Part shown: in pieces, positions 53,725 through 63,681 of the stretch | How positions within the stretch are numbered: position 1 is the stretch's first letter | How the letters are laid out: every line of letters begins with the position of its first letter | Assembly (NCBI GenBank): GCA_028871475.1 | Contig: JAGWMZ010000006.1 | Coordinates: 62,001 to 126,000 of the forward strand | Direction: 5' to 3' | Length of the DNA: 64,000 nt | Origin: Sphingomonadales bacterium | GTDB taxonomy: Bacteria > Pseudomonadota > Alphaproteobacteria > Sphingomonadales > Sphingomonadaceae | The notes under the pieces: generated by a model | What the model was told of the DNA's origin: nothing | What the model saw: the letters and a program-made list of their open reading frames with translations, nothing else | The model's database searches: none | Made by a program: the position numbers and the translations under genes

Positions 53725-54994
53725 GCAGCGCCTTCACGCCGACCCCACGCGGGTCGTGCTGCGCCCCTTCCATCTGGGCTGGCAGGCCTCCAGCGCGCCC
53801 GAGGGCCGCGCCCTGCGGCTGGTGCGCGACGTTGCCGGGCTGACCGAAGAGCGCGTCGAGCAGGAATATGCCCTCGTCCTGCACGACTTTCTCGACCGCC
53901 ACTGGCAGACCGAACATATGTTCGAGACGCGCTATGCCGAGGTCGCCCAGGCGCTGCATCTGGGCGACACGCCTTTCTCCGCGACCCGGCGCAAGCTGAT
54001 CGGCGCCTATTTCTGCCACGAATACACCTATGCCGCCGCCGCCCTGATGAACCCCTCCATCGTGCCCCACCCCGACCAGAGCGGCATGGCGGAGGGGACG
54101 GTGCGCTTCATCCTCTCGCTGCGCGCGGTGGGCGAAGGGCACATCAGTTCCATCGCCTTTCGCGAAGGGATCGCCAGCGACGATGGCAGCTTCTCGCTCT
54201 GGCCCGAAAGCGCCTTTGCCACGGCCGTGCAACGTACCGACCATGGCGCGGCCGACAGTGGCGACAGCATTGTCACGGTCGAGCGCAACCCGGAAAGCAG
54301 CCTGTCGAACACGGTGATCTTTCCCATCACCGAACAGCAGGCCAATGGGCTGGAGGATCTGCGCCTCGTCCGTCTCGACCATGGGGATGAGGATTACGAA
54401 TGGGTGGGCACCTATACCGCCTATTCGGGCAAGTCGATCCGCAGCGAATTGCTGCGCACGCGCGATTTCCGCAGCTTCACGCTGGAGCCCATTCAGGGGC
54501 GTGCCGGGCGGAACAAGGGCATGGCGCTGTTCCCGCAAAAGATCGACGACCAGTATGTCATGGTCGGTCGTCAGGACGGGAAAAATCTCTACCTCCTCAA
54601 ATCCGACCGGCTGGACCGCTGGGACGATGATGGCGTGCTGCTGATGGAACCCGAATATCCCTGGGAGTTCATCCAGATCGGCAATTGCGGCAGCCCGGTT
54701 CTCACCGATGCCGGCTGGCTGCTCTTTACCCATGGCGTGGGCGCGATGCGCAAATATGCGCTGGGCTGCGTGCTGCTCGACCGGGATGATCCCTCGCGGA
54801 TCATCGGGCGCGTCAAGGAACCGGTGCTGACGGCGGAAAACGCCGACCGGGCAGGCTATGTGCCCAATGTCGTCTATACCTGCGGCGTGCTGCTGATGGG
54901 GCAGGATCACGTGCTGATCCCCTATGGCATTTCCGATATTTCGGTGGGCTTTGCCAATGCGCGGGTGCAGGATCTGCTCGCGCTGATGGTCTGA
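53675..54994 (+). CDS. GH130-family glycoside phosphorylase/hydrolase-like protein
   Basis: The ~439-residue five-bladed propeller protein contains NPSIVPHPDQSG, GLEDLRLVRLDHGDEDYEWVGTYTAYSG, GRAGRNKGMALFPQKIDDQYVMVGRQDG and WEFIQIGNCGSPVLTDAGWLLFTHGVG, a pattern of GH130 mannosyl phosphorylases. GH130 enzymes act on beta-mannosides, often beta-1,4- or 1,2-mannobiose. The likely start is TTG 53675 (LDTQLNVLARN) with AAGGGG upstream, inside the end of the GT4 gene; a longer open frame from 53525 lacks homology. The overlap shows tight coupling to the GT4 gene. Confidence 0.8.
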   Translation: MDTQLNVLARNPLRILEQRLHADPTRVVLRPFHLGWQASSAPEGRALRLVRDVAGLTEERVEQEYALVLHDFLDRHWQTEHMFETRYAEVAQALHLGDTPFSATRRKLIGAYFCHEYTYAAAALMNPSIVPHPDQSGMAEGTVRFILSLRAVGEGHISSIAFREGIASDDGSFSLWPESAFATAVQRTDHGAADSGDSIVTVERNPESSLSNTVIFPITEQQANGLEDLRLVRLDHGDEDYEWVGTYTAYSGKSIRSELLRTRDFRSFTLEPIQGRAGRNKGMALFPQKIDDQYVMVGRQDGKNLYLLKSDRLDRWDDDGVLLMEPEYPWEFIQIGNCGSPVLTDAGWLLFTHGVGAMRKYALGCVLLDRDDPSRIIGRVKEPVLTAENADRAGYVPNVVYTCGVLLMGQDHVLIPYGISDISVGFANARVQDLLALMV

Positions 54995-55022
54995 TCCACA
55001 CGTCATGGAGTGGGGGAGGGTT

Positions 55023-55385
55023 TCAACCCTCCTCGCTTTGGCATTCCTGCTCGATCGAGTCGCGGATCGCCTCGATCTCCTTGTCGCTCTTGTGTTCGAC
55101 GCCGACCAACTGATTGTTGGCTTCGGCAATCGAACGCAACAATTCATTCAGTTTGGAATGAATTGCCATCGTGTCGCGGTTCTGCGAATTCTGGATGACG
55201 AAGACCATCAGGAAAGTGATGATGGTGGTGCCGGTGTTGATCACCAATTGCCAGGTGTCGGAATAATGGAACAGCGGCCCGCTGAGCCCCCACACCACCA
55301 CGACAAGGCTGGCGAGAACGAAAACGGCGGGGCGTCCGGTCCAGGCGGACACTCTTTCGGCGAAACGTGAAAAGGCTTGCCCCAT
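55023..55385 (-). CDS. Low-affinity iron permease-like membrane protein
   Basis: This 120-residue protein (start MGQAFSRFAERVSAWTGRPAVF at 55385, AAGGAGGAGCC upstream) has two TM segments: AVFVLASLVVVVWGLSGPLF and LVINTGTTIITFLMVFVIQNSQNRD. A C-terminal helix rich in acidic residues follows (HSKLNELLRSIAEANNQLVGVE). This is the pattern of the low-affinity iron permease (Fet4-like, bacterial) family; true iron transport is unproven. It lies 178 bp after csbD on the same strand. Confidence 0.78.
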   Translation of the reverse strand: MGQAFSRFAERVSAWTGRPAVFVLASLVVVVWGLSGPLFHYSDTWQLVINTGTTIITFLMVFVIQNSQNRDTMAIHSKLNELLRSIAEANNQLVGVEHKSDKEIEAIRDSIEQECQSEEG

Positions 55386-55481
55386 GGCTCCTCCTTTTGC
55401 GTGATCATCCATGTCTGCGCGGGCTCCTGGTCGGGAAAGCGGCGAAAGCCCCGCCTGCCCAAAGGACACCTGCCCACAGGA

Positions 55482-55514
55482 CAAGGGCCCTGCCGCATCG
55501 CGACAAGGCCCTTG
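55482..55514 (-). terminator. Hairpin between csbD and permease-like gene
   Basis: CAAGGGCC (55482-55489) pairs with GGCCCTTG (55507-55514) across a 17 nt loop. There is no T-run. It may partly separate csbD from the downstream gene. Confidence 0.35.
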
Positions 55515-55563
55515 CCTGACCATGACCGGGAAGGTCGAAAGTCGTGGTCATGTACCGACCGGC

Positions 55564-55740
55564 TTACTTGCCGACCGCTTCCTTCACCTTGCCAGCGGCG
55601 GTCTGCACCTTGCCCTTGGCGTCCTGCGCGGCGCCCTTGGCGGCCAGTTCAGCATCGCCAGTCTGCTTGCCAATGGCTTCCTTGGTCTTGCCAATGGCCG
55701 AATTGGTCGCACCAGCGACCTTGTCAGTGATCGAACCCAT
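55564..55740 (-). CDS. CsbD-family stress response protein
   Basis: The product has 58 residues: MGSITDKVAGATNSAIGKTK then EAIGKQTGDAELAAKGAAQD and AKGKVQTAAGKVKEAVGK. The repeated K-x3-GK pattern is diagnostic of CsbD, a small general-stress protein of unknown mechanism. AAGGAG precedes the ATG at 55740 (another ATG at 55743). It was too short to appear among longer reading frames. It sits in the stress region with the iron-permease-like gene, but only a poor GGAAC-type element lies upstream. Confidence 0.9.
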   Translation of the reverse strand: MGSITDKVAGATNSAIGKTKEAIGKQTGDAELAAKGAAQDAKGKVQTAAGKVKEAVGK

Positions 55741-55903
55741 CATCCTGCTCCTTGCAATCTAGGGTGAGAAAGCTTGAGAAGGCCAAACCTTCTGTCTTGG
55801 GAAGCGCTGGCGTGGGTGCATGTTCCATGCGTTTGCGGCAAAGCGTGTTGCATGAGCAAGACGCCGCTGCAGGCCCCATCAGCCTTGCCCTGGGTTTGCC
55901 GGC

Positions 55904-56215
55904 ATGACAGAGACCAGCGTCATGCGAGGAACCATGCTCTTTCTGTCAGCCGCCATGTTCCTGCTGGCCAGCGGCACCCCGGCGCAATCCCCGCCGCCAG
56001 CTTCGGCAAAGTTGATCGCCGCGCCCGGTGTCGAAACGCTGCGTCGCCACTGCACTTTGTGCCATGGCGCTGGCATGATCACCGCGCGGCATATGTCCGC
56101 CCGGCGCTGGGGCGCGCTGGTCGACCAGATGATCAGCCGAGGCGCCAAGGTGAGCGATGAAGACTATAAGGTGATCATCGCCTATCTCACCCAGAACTAT
56201 GGCCCTTCCCGATAG
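55904..56215 (+). CDS. Small exported c-type cytochrome-like protein
   Basis: This 103-residue protein has a signal sequence (MLFLSAAMFLLASGTPAQS) and one heme-binding CxxCH (RHCTLCHGAGMITARHMS), with the distal part HMSARRWGALVDQMISRGAKVSDEDY, as in the SorB-type small cytochrome c family. It would carry electrons in the periplasm for a dehydrogenase not in this window. The start is uncertain: ATG 55904, 55922 or 55934 all fit. It converges with the serine dehydratase gene, nine bases apart. Confidence 0.78.
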   Translation: MTETSVMRGTMLFLSAAMFLLASGTPAQSPPPASAKLIAAPGVETLRRHCTLCHGAGMITARHMSARRWGALVDQMISRGAKVSDEDYKVIIAYLTQNYGPSR

Positions 56216-56224
56216 GCAAGCCGC

Positions 56225-57598
<1,374 letters not shown>

Positions 57599-57617
57599 GC
57601 CCCCTGCTCCCTCGCGC

Positions 57618-58103
57618 TCAAAGCGGCACGAAGGCGTTGGCGGCGCGGTCCTTGCGCACCTTCATGGCGTCGAACACGGTTCCGTTCATCGCAATATAGA
57701 TGCCCGGCGGGGCCACCTGCACCGTGGCCAGCGCCATGCCAAGGTTCATCGCCGCGTCGCTCTCGGCAAAGCGCGCGGGGCTCAAGGCACCGAACATGCA
57801 CACAGTCTTGCCCGCAATGTCGCTGAGCACGGCGGCGGTCTGGGTCATCGTATCGGTGCCATGAGTGATGATGATAAGGCTTTCCGGCGCCGATGCGACA
57901 GCGGCGCGCAGTGCGGCGCGGTCCGCATCGTCGAGTTCCAGGCTGTCCTTGCGGGCGATCTCCACAATCCGCACATCCTGCTTGGACAGGCCAATGGCGA
58001 GCAGGCGCGGCACCATCGTGTCGCCCACCTGGAACTCGGACAAGGCATCGAAATAGACCTTGTCGATGGTGCCGCCGGTGGTGAGGATCAGAATGTCTGC
58101 CAT
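57618..58103 (-). CDS. Half-length asparaginase-like protein
   Basis: This 161-residue protein has the first asparaginase active-site loop LILTTGGTIDKVYFDALSEF and the second ITHGTDTMTQTAAVLS, both with the catalytic Thr residues. It ends at about half the normal length (~330), so the C-terminal domain is absent. Such short stand-alone asparaginase-like genes occur in several alphaproteobacteria and may act as dimers. The C-terminus (VAPPGIYIAMNGTVFDAMKVRKDR) resembles the conserved part of the N-domain. It is not frameshifted. Substrate is unproven. Confidence 0.82.
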   Translation of the reverse strand: MADILILTTGGTIDKVYFDALSEFQVGDTMVPRLLAIGLSKQDVRIVEIARKDSLELDDADRAALRAAVASAPESLIIITHGTDTMTQTAAVLSDIAGKTVCMFGALSPARFAESDAAMNLGMALATVQVAPPGIYIAMNGTVFDAMKVRKDRAANAFVPL

Positions 58104-58160
58104 GGTTGTGCCTGTGATGAAGAGATTACAGGCGTGTCAGTTAGACATTGGGACGGAAGA

Positions 58161-58319
58161 AGAAAAGCGAAGATGCGAGGGCCATCGCCCTCGCCCTCTC
58201 TTGAGTGTCCACCTTGCGTATTCGGTTCGGCCAAGGTGCAAGGTTGGCAACGCGGCGACATCAGCGCTGGTAGAGAGTACCAGAAGACGTAACGGGGTGC
58301 AGGGGGCGATGCCCCCCGC
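58161..58319 (+). repeat. Dispersed hairpin-ended element, copy C
   Basis: Head hairpin GCGAGGGC-CATC-GCCCTCGC (58175-58194) and tail hairpin GCAGGGGGC-GATG-CCCCCCGC (58299-58319) bound ~160 bp. Shared blocks with A and B are AGAAAAGnGAAGATGCGAGG, GGTTCGGCCAAGG, GCGCTGGTAGAGAG, AGAAGACGTAA and GGGGTGCAGGGGGCGATG. The middle is shorter than in copy A. The tail is 20 bp from the ilvD stop. The 235 bp gap between ilvD and the asparaginase gene is mostly this element. Confidence 0.75.
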
Positions 58320-58338
58320 TTTGCCCCTTGCCCCTTGC

Positions 58339-60189
58339 CTACTTCTCGATCTGCGTCACATCGCGCACCGCCCCCTTGGCGGCATTGGTCGTCATCGCGG
58401 CATAGGCGCGCAGGGCCAGTGACACCTCACGCTTGCGGCCAAACGGCTTCCACGCCTTGGCGCCGCGCGCTTCCATCTCGGCCTGTCGGCGGGCGATTTC
58501 CTCTTCGGGCAGGTCGAGCGAGATACCGCGGTTGGGGATGTCGATGGTGATGGGGTCGCCCGTGGCCACCAGAGCGATGAGGCCGCCTTCTGCGGCTTCG
58601 GGGCTGACATGGCCAATCGAGAGCCCTGACGAGCCGCCCGAAAAGCGCCCGTCGGTGATGAGCGCGCAAGCCTTGCCCAGCCCCTTCGACTTCAGATAGC
58701 TGGTGGGGTAGAGCATTTCCTGCATGCCCGGCCCGCCCTTGGGCCCTTCATAGCGGATGACCACCACTTCGCCCGGCTTCACCTCGCCGCCCAGAATACC
58801 CACGACCGACGCGTCCTGGCTTTCATAGACACGCGCGGTGCCCTTGAAGGTGAGGATCGATTCATCCACGCCCGCCGTCTTCACGATGCAGCCTTCAGGC
58901 GCCAGATTGCCGAAGAGCACGGCCAGACCGCCATCCTTGGAGAAGGCGTGCTCGGCGCTGCGGATGACGCCCTTCTCGCGGTCGGCATCCAGTTCCTTCC
59001 AGCGTTGCGACTGGCTGAAGGCGACCTGGGTGGGCACGCCGCCGGGCGCCGCGCGGAAGAATTCAGCCACGCTTTCCGCATTGCTGCGCGTGATGTCCCA
59101 ACGGTCCAGCGCCTCGGCCATGGTGCGCGCATGGATGGTGGGAACCGAGGTGTCGAGCAGCCCGGCCCGATCCAGCTGGCCCAGGATCGAGGGGATGCCG
59201 CCGGCGCGATGCACGTCTTCCATATGCACATCGGCAACCGCAGGCGCGACCTTGCACAGCACCGGAACCTTGCGGGACAAGGCGTCGATGTCGGCCATGG
59301 TAAAGTCCACCCCGCCCTCATAAGCGGCGGCCAGCAGATGCAGCACGGTGTTGGTCGAACCGCCCATGGCGATGTCGAGGCTCATGGCATTGGCGAAGGA
59401 GGCGCGGGTCGCGATGTTGCGCGGCAACACGCTCTCGTCATTCTGCTCATAGTAACGCTTGCACAAATCCACGGCGACGCGGCCCGCCTCGCGGAACAGG
59501 CGTTCACGGTCGGCGTGCGTGGCCAGCACCGAGCCATTGCCCGGCAGCGACAGGCCCAGCGCTTCGGTCAGGCAGTTCATCGAATTGGCGGTGAACATGC
59601 CGCTGCACGAACCACAGGTCGGGCAAGCGGCCTTCTCGATGGCTTCGACTTCCTCGTCGGTGTAGCTGTCGTCGGCGGCGACCACCATGGCGTCGACCAG
59701 ATCGAGCGCGCGCTCCTTGCCGCGCACCGTCACCTTGCCTGCCTCCATCGGCCCGCCCGAGACGAAGACCACCGGAATGTTCAGGCGCATCGCGGCCATC
59801 AGCATGCCCGGGGTGATCTTGTCGCAGTTCGAAATGCAGACGATGGCGTCAGCGCAGTGGCCGTTGACCATATATTCCACGCTGTCGGCGATGAGGTCGC
59901 GGCTGGGCAGCGAATAGAGCATGCCGCCATGGCCCATGGCGATGCCATCGTCGATGGCGATGGTGTTGAATTCCTTGGCCACGCCACCGGCCGCCTCGAT
60001 CTCGCGCGCGACCAGCTGGCCCAGATCCTTCAGATGGACATGGCCCGGCACGAACTGGGTGAAGCTGTTGGCAATGGCGATGATCGGCTTGCCGAAATCC
60101 TCATCCTTCATGCCCGTCGCGCGCCAGAGGCCGCGCGCGCCCGCCATGTTGCGGCCGTGGGTGGAGGTGCGTGAACGATAATGAGGCAT
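58339..60189 (-). CDS. ilvD: Dihydroxy-acid dehydratase
   Basis: This 616-residue Fe-S enzyme makes 2-oxo acids for valine/isoleucine synthesis. It has the substrate/cluster motifs [60 protein letters not shown] and [23 protein letters not shown]. The length and N-terminus [26 protein letters not shown] are typical. It is monocistronic, with repeat copy C abutting its stop. Confidence 0.96.
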   Translation of the reverse strand: MPHYRSRTSTHGRNMAGARGLWRATGMKDEDFGKPIIAIANSFTQFVPGHVHLKDLGQLVAREIEAAGGVAKEFNTIAIDDGIAMGHGGMLYSLPSRDLIADSVEYMVNGHCADAIVCISNCDKITPGMLMAAMRLNIPVVFVSGGPMEAGKVTVRGKERALDLVDAMVVAADDSYTDEEVEAIEKAACPTCGSCSGMFTANSMNCLTEALGLSLPGNGSVLATHADRERLFREAGRVAVDLCKRYYEQNDESVLPRNIATRASFANAMSLDIAMGGSTNTVLHLLAAAYEGGVDFTMADIDALSRKVPVLCKVAPAVADVHMEDVHRAGGIPSILGQLDRAGLLDTSVPTIHARTMAEALDRWDITRSNAESVAEFFRAAPGGVPTQVAFSQSQRWKELDADREKGVIRSAEHAFSKDGGLAVLFGNLAPEGCIVKTAGVDESILTFKGTARVYESQDASVVGILGGEVKPGEVVVIRYEGPKGGPGMQEMLYPTSYLKSKGLGKACALITDGRFSGGSSGLSIGHVSPEAAEGGLIALVATGDPITIDIPNRGISLDLPEEEIARRQAEMEARGAKAWKPFGRKREVSLALRAYAAMTTNAAKGAVRDVTQIEK

Positions 60190-60323
60190 GGCAGCGGACT
60201 CGGCTTGGATAAAGGGAAGGTCTGACGCGCGCCCTTACCAGCTTGCAGGCACGGGGGGAACCACTGGAAAACCGGTTTGCGGAAATATTTTTGCACCGTG
60301 TGGTGGATTATGGAAACAAAATA

Positions 60324-61205
60324 TCAATCGCGCGGCGCGAGAAAACCTGCCTGCGCGGCAAACTCTGCCTCCAGCGCCTCGATCACGGCACGGATGCGCG
60401 GCATATGGCGCAGGTCGGGATGCACCCCCAGCCAAATCTCGCGCCTTGGCGAGCCCTCGCTGTGCAAACGCTCCATGCGCCCCATCCAGTCGCCCAGATA
60501 GCAAGGCAGCACCGTCACCCCCAGCCCGGCCATGGCCGCCCCGGCCAGCGCCTCGAAACTGTTGCACCGCATCGCCACCCGCGCATGGGGCAGACATTGC
60601 GTCAGCCATTTGACCTCGGGCATGTGCCCCTGGTCTTCCAGCACGGTCAGCATCACATGGCCCGGCGCGGAAAGATCGCGCCCATGCCGGGCGATATAAT
60701 CGGTGCTGGCGTAAATCGCGCTGCCGGCGGTGGCCATGCGGCGCGCCACCAGCTCACGCCCTTCGAAGGGAACCATGCGGATCGCCAGATCCGCCTCGCG
60801 CCGGGACAGCGAAAGCGAGCGGCGCTCTGACATGACATCGACGGTGATGCCGGGATAGCGCGCCTGCAAACGCGCGATGACGGCCGGCATGAAGCGACTG
60901 GCAATGACATCCACCGTGGTCACCCGCACCACGCCCGAGAGTTCGACATCGCGCCCCTGCACCATGCGTTCGACCGCGATGGCTTCGGCCTCCATGCGTT
61001 CGGCATTGCCCAGCACCGCCTCGCCCAGCGCGGTCAGTTCATAGCCCGTGGGTGTGCGCTGCAACAGGCGGGCCCCCGCGCGCGCCTCCAGAGCTTCCAG
61101 CCGGCGGCTCATCGTCGACTGGCGCACACCGAGCGACCGCGCCGCGCCCGAGAGCGTGCGCATCCGCGCAATGGCCAGGAAACTGCGCACATCATCCCAG
61201 TCCAT
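60324..61205 (-). CDS. LysR-family transcriptional regulator
   Basis: This 293-residue regulator has an N-terminal winged HTH (MDWDDVRSFLAIARMRTLSGAARSLGVRQSTMSRRLEALEARAGARLLQRTPTGYELT) and a LysR substrate-binding domain. It is divergent from a dioxygenase-azoreductase-YceI group, so it probably controls those genes in response to an aromatic or quinone-like effector. TTCGCAT and ATGCGAA inverted repeats lie in the divergent gap. Confidence 0.92.
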   Translation of the reverse strand: MDWDDVRSFLAIARMRTLSGAARSLGVRQSTMSRRLEALEARAGARLLQRTPTGYELTALGEAVLGNAERMEAEAIAVERMVQGRDVELSGVVRVTTVDVIASRFMPAVIARLQARYPGITVDVMSERRSLSLSRREADLAIRMVPFEGRELVARRMATAGSAIYASTDYIARHGRDLSAPGHVMLTVLEDQGHMPEVKWLTQCLPHARVAMRCNSFEALAGAAMAGLGVTVLPCYLGDWMGRMERLHSEGSPRREIWLGVHPDLRHMPRIRAVIEALEAEFAAQAGFLAPRD

Positions 61206-61234
61206 GAGCAGCTCTCTCCATCACGCTATCCGCT

Positions 61235-61276
61235 TTCGCATAATCACAATCGAGATTTAGCAGATTTCCATGCGAA
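61235..61276. promoter_or_regulatory. Inverted repeat TTCGCAT-N28-ATGCGAA in LysR gap
   Basis: Perfect 7 bp arms (61235-61241 and 61270-61276) are separated by 28 bp, between divergent LysR and dioxygenase genes. Length and placement fit a LysR recognition region, though typical LysR boxes are closer (T-N11-A). It is visual evidence only. Confidence 0.35.
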
Positions 61277-61373
61277 CACCATGACCCTATTTCACCTCTC
61301 AAGGCGGCGCTCTTGCCCCCACCTCCCCCCCCCAGCGCGCCGCTGCCCTTTTGTTTCCGCCGGAGCTTGTCCC

Positions 61374-62150
61374 ATGCAGCCCACCTTGTTCCTCTCGCAC
61401 GGCTCGCCCATGATGCCCCTCGAGGACATTCCGGCGCGCGCCTTCATCGCCTCGCTCGGCCAGCGCCTGGAGCGACCCAAGGCCATCCTCCTCGTCTCGG
61501 CCCATTGGGACAATGACGTGCCCACGCTGACCGCCGCGCAGGATCTTGACACGATCCACGACTTCTACGGCTTCCCTCCGGCGCTCTATGCGCTCAGCTA
61601 CCCCGCCCATGGCGCGCCCGAGCTGGCCGAAACCATCGCCGACCTGCTGGGTGACGCGGGCCTGCGCGCCCACACCGATGCGACGCGCGGTCTTGACCAT
61701 GGCGCATGGGTGCCGCTGATGCTGATGTATCCGCAGGCCGACGTTCCGGTGATCCAGCTCTCGATCCAGAGCCGCCTTGGCCCGGGCCACCATATTCAGC
61801 TTGGCAGGGCGCTGGCCGCGCTGCGCGAACAGAATGTGCTGATCATCGCGAGCGGCGGCTTCACCCACAATCTGCGCGCGCTCCACCGCCACGGTCCCGC
61901 CGGCGAGGAACCGCAATGGGCCAGCGAATTTTCCGACTGGATGCACCATGCGCTGACGGCGGGACGCACCTGCGATCTGGTGTCCTATCGCCGCCTTGCG
62001 CCCCATGCCGCCATGGCCCACCCCACCGATGAGCATCTGCTGCCGCTCTTTGTGGCACTGGGCGCCGCCGGGCCCGATGCCAAGGCCACCCGCCTTCACT
62101 CCAGCGCCACGCTGGGGGCGCTGCGCCTCGATGCTTACGCTTTCAACTGA
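61374..62150 (+). CDS. LigB-type extradiol dioxygenase (DODA/YgiD-like)
   Basis: The 258-residue protein of the class III extradiol dioxygenase superfamily has metal ligands in LFLSHGSPMM, LLVSAHWDND, GLDHGAWVPLMLMYP and SGGFTHNLRALH. The DODA/YgiD subgroup, to which it appears to belong, cleaves catechol-like rings such as L-DOPA. The start at 61374 has GGAG upstream; the frame is open to 61281. It is followed by azoR after 43 bp, so it likely forms a small aromatic/quinone detoxification operon controlled by the divergent LysR gene. Confidence 0.88.
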   Translation: MQPTLFLSHGSPMMPLEDIPARAFIASLGQRLERPKAILLVSAHWDNDVPTLTAAQDLDTIHDFYGFPPALYALSYPAHGAPELAETIADLLGDAGLRAHTDATRGLDHGAWVPLMLMYPQADVPVIQLSIQSRLGPGHHIQLGRALAALREQNVLIIASGGFTHNLRALHRHGPAGEEPQWASEFSDWMHHALTAGRTCDLVSYRRLAPHAAMAHPTDEHLLPLFVALGAAGPDAKATRLHSSATLGALRLDAYAFN

Positions 62151-62193
62151 CTGCCCATGTCATCTGACACAACCTGACCACGGAGCTTTTCCC

Positions 62194-62784
62194 ATGACCA
62201 ATGTTCTTGTCATCCGTTCCGCCGCCACTGGCGATGCCTCGGTCAGCAACACGCTGATCAACGCCTATCTGGCCGCCCTGCCCGAAGGCGCCAGCATCGT
62301 CGAACGCGACCTCGACACCAACCCCGTCCCCCACGTCACCCAGGCCAGCCTGGCCGGCATCGGCCGTCAGGCTGCCGAGGGCGAAGGCTTTGCCGCGGCC
62401 CGCGCCCTGCAGGACGAGCTGATCGCCGAAGTCTTTGCCGCCGACACGATCGTCATCGGCCTGCCGCTCTACAACTTCGGCATGCCCTCCACGCTCAAGG
62501 CCTGGTTCGACTATATCGCCCGCGCCGGCACCACCTTCCAGTACACCGCTGAAGGCCCCGAGGGTCTGGTCAAGGGCAAGAAGGCCATCATCGCCCACGC
62601 CCGCGCCGGCAAGTATGACGATGCCAGCGGCTTCCCCTTCGCCGTGCCGCATCTCAAGAGCCTGCTCGGCTTCGTGGGCGTGACCGATGTCACCGTCACC
62701 ACCGCCGAAGGCCTCGCCTTTGGTCCCGAAGCCGCCGCAGAAGCCATCAAGACCGGCACGGCTGCCATGGCCGAACTGGCCTGA
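62194..62784 (+). CDS. azoR: FMN-dependent NADH-azoreductase
   Basis: This 196-residue flavodoxin-fold enzyme reduces quinones and azo bonds by two-electron transfer. It has MTNVLVIRSAATGDASVSNTL, the conserved LPLYNFGMPSTLKAWFDYIARAGTTFQYT, and GKKAIIAHARAGKYDDASG. CGGAG lies about nine bases before the ATG at 62194. It is the second gene of the dioxygenase group; the YceI gene follows after 169 bp. Confidence 0.94.
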   Translation: MTNVLVIRSAATGDASVSNTLINAYLAALPEGASIVERDLDTNPVPHVTQASLAGIGRQAAEGEGFAAARALQDELIAEVFAADTIVIGLPLYNFGMPSTLKAWFDYIARAGTTFQYTAEGPEGLVKGKKAIIAHARAGKYDDASGFPFAVPHLKSLLGFVGVTDVTVTTAEGLAFGPEAAAEAIKTGTAAMAELA

Positions 62785-62953
62785 TGAACACGGGGGTGGA
62801 TGCAACCATCGCCACCCTCACCCATTGCAACTGACAGGCGGGGCCTTGGTCCCCGAAAGGTCCCGCCACCTTTCTCCACAACCCAGCGCGTTTCGGCTCG
62901 ATGCCCGGGCCTTGGCCAGTCGTGCCCGCGCGCCGTCACGAAAGTCTCAAGCC

Positions 62954-63574
62954 ATGACCTCGATCAAGACCATCCTGTTCGCCGCCGCCGCTCTGGCCGC
63001 CCTGCCTTCCGCCATCCATGCGCAGAGCCCCGTTGCCAACCCGAACCCGGCCGCCGTGCAGGCCGGCACCTATGGCGTGGAACCGGCCCACACCCGCATC
63101 AACTTCACCGTCAGCCACATGGGCTTCACCGACTGGTACGGCGATTTCACCGATGCCTCGGGCACGCTGGTGATCGACCCCAAGGCGCCCGCCGCCGCCA
63201 AGGTCGACATCTCCATCCCCACCGCCAGCGTGACCACCATCAATGCCAAGCTCAATGAAGAGCTGCGCAGCGACGCATGGTTCGATGCCGCCAAATATCC
63301 CACCATCCACTTCGTCTCGACCAAGGTGACGCTGACCAGCGCGCGCACCGCGCTCATCACCGGTGAACTCACCTTCCACGGCGTGACCAAGCCGGTGGTG
63401 CTGAAGACCACCTTCAACGCCAGCGGCGTGAACCCGCTCGACAAGGGCACGACGGTTGGCTTCAACGCCACCACCACCATCAAGCGCAGCGACTTCGGCG
63501 TGAAGACCTATGTGCCGCTGATCGGTGACGATGTGACCCTGCGCATCAGCGCCGCTTTCGAGCGCAAGAACTGA
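62954..63574 (+). CDS. YceI-family periplasmic lipid-binding-like protein
   Basis: This 206-residue exported protein has a signal peptide (ILFAAAALAALPSAIHAQS) and the YceI beta-barrel pattern: GTYGVEPAHTRINFTVSHMGFTDWYGDFTDASGTL, ELRSDAWFDAAKYPTIHFVSTKV, ELTFHGVTKPVVLKTTF and RSDFGVKTYVPLIGDDVTLRI. YceI proteins bind polyprenyl-like molecules, probably ubiquinone, and are often induced by stress. It may be co-transcribed with azoR, although the 169 bp gap allows an own promoter. Confidence 0.92.
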   Translation: MTSIKTILFAAAALAALPSAIHAQSPVANPNPAAVQAGTYGVEPAHTRINFTVSHMGFTDWYGDFTDASGTLVIDPKAPAAAKVDISIPTASVTTINAKLNEELRSDAWFDAAKYPTIHFVSTKVTLTSARTALITGELTFHGVTKPVVLKTTFNASGVNPLDKGTTVGFNATTTIKRSDFGVKTYVPLIGDDVTLRISAAFERKN

Positions 63575-63681
63575 TCGCCTCACAGGCAAACCATCTGCCC
63601 CGGTGCGTATGGACCGCGCACCGGGGCCTTGGCGTGTCCATATACGCCGCCTAGACAGGCACTCTGACACGGAGAGCCTGC

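Noticed and set aside
55802..55826. GGAAC-N16-GCTT upstream of csbD
   Set aside because: The -10 has two mismatches and the distance to the start (about 65 nt) differs from the other EcfG-type sites.
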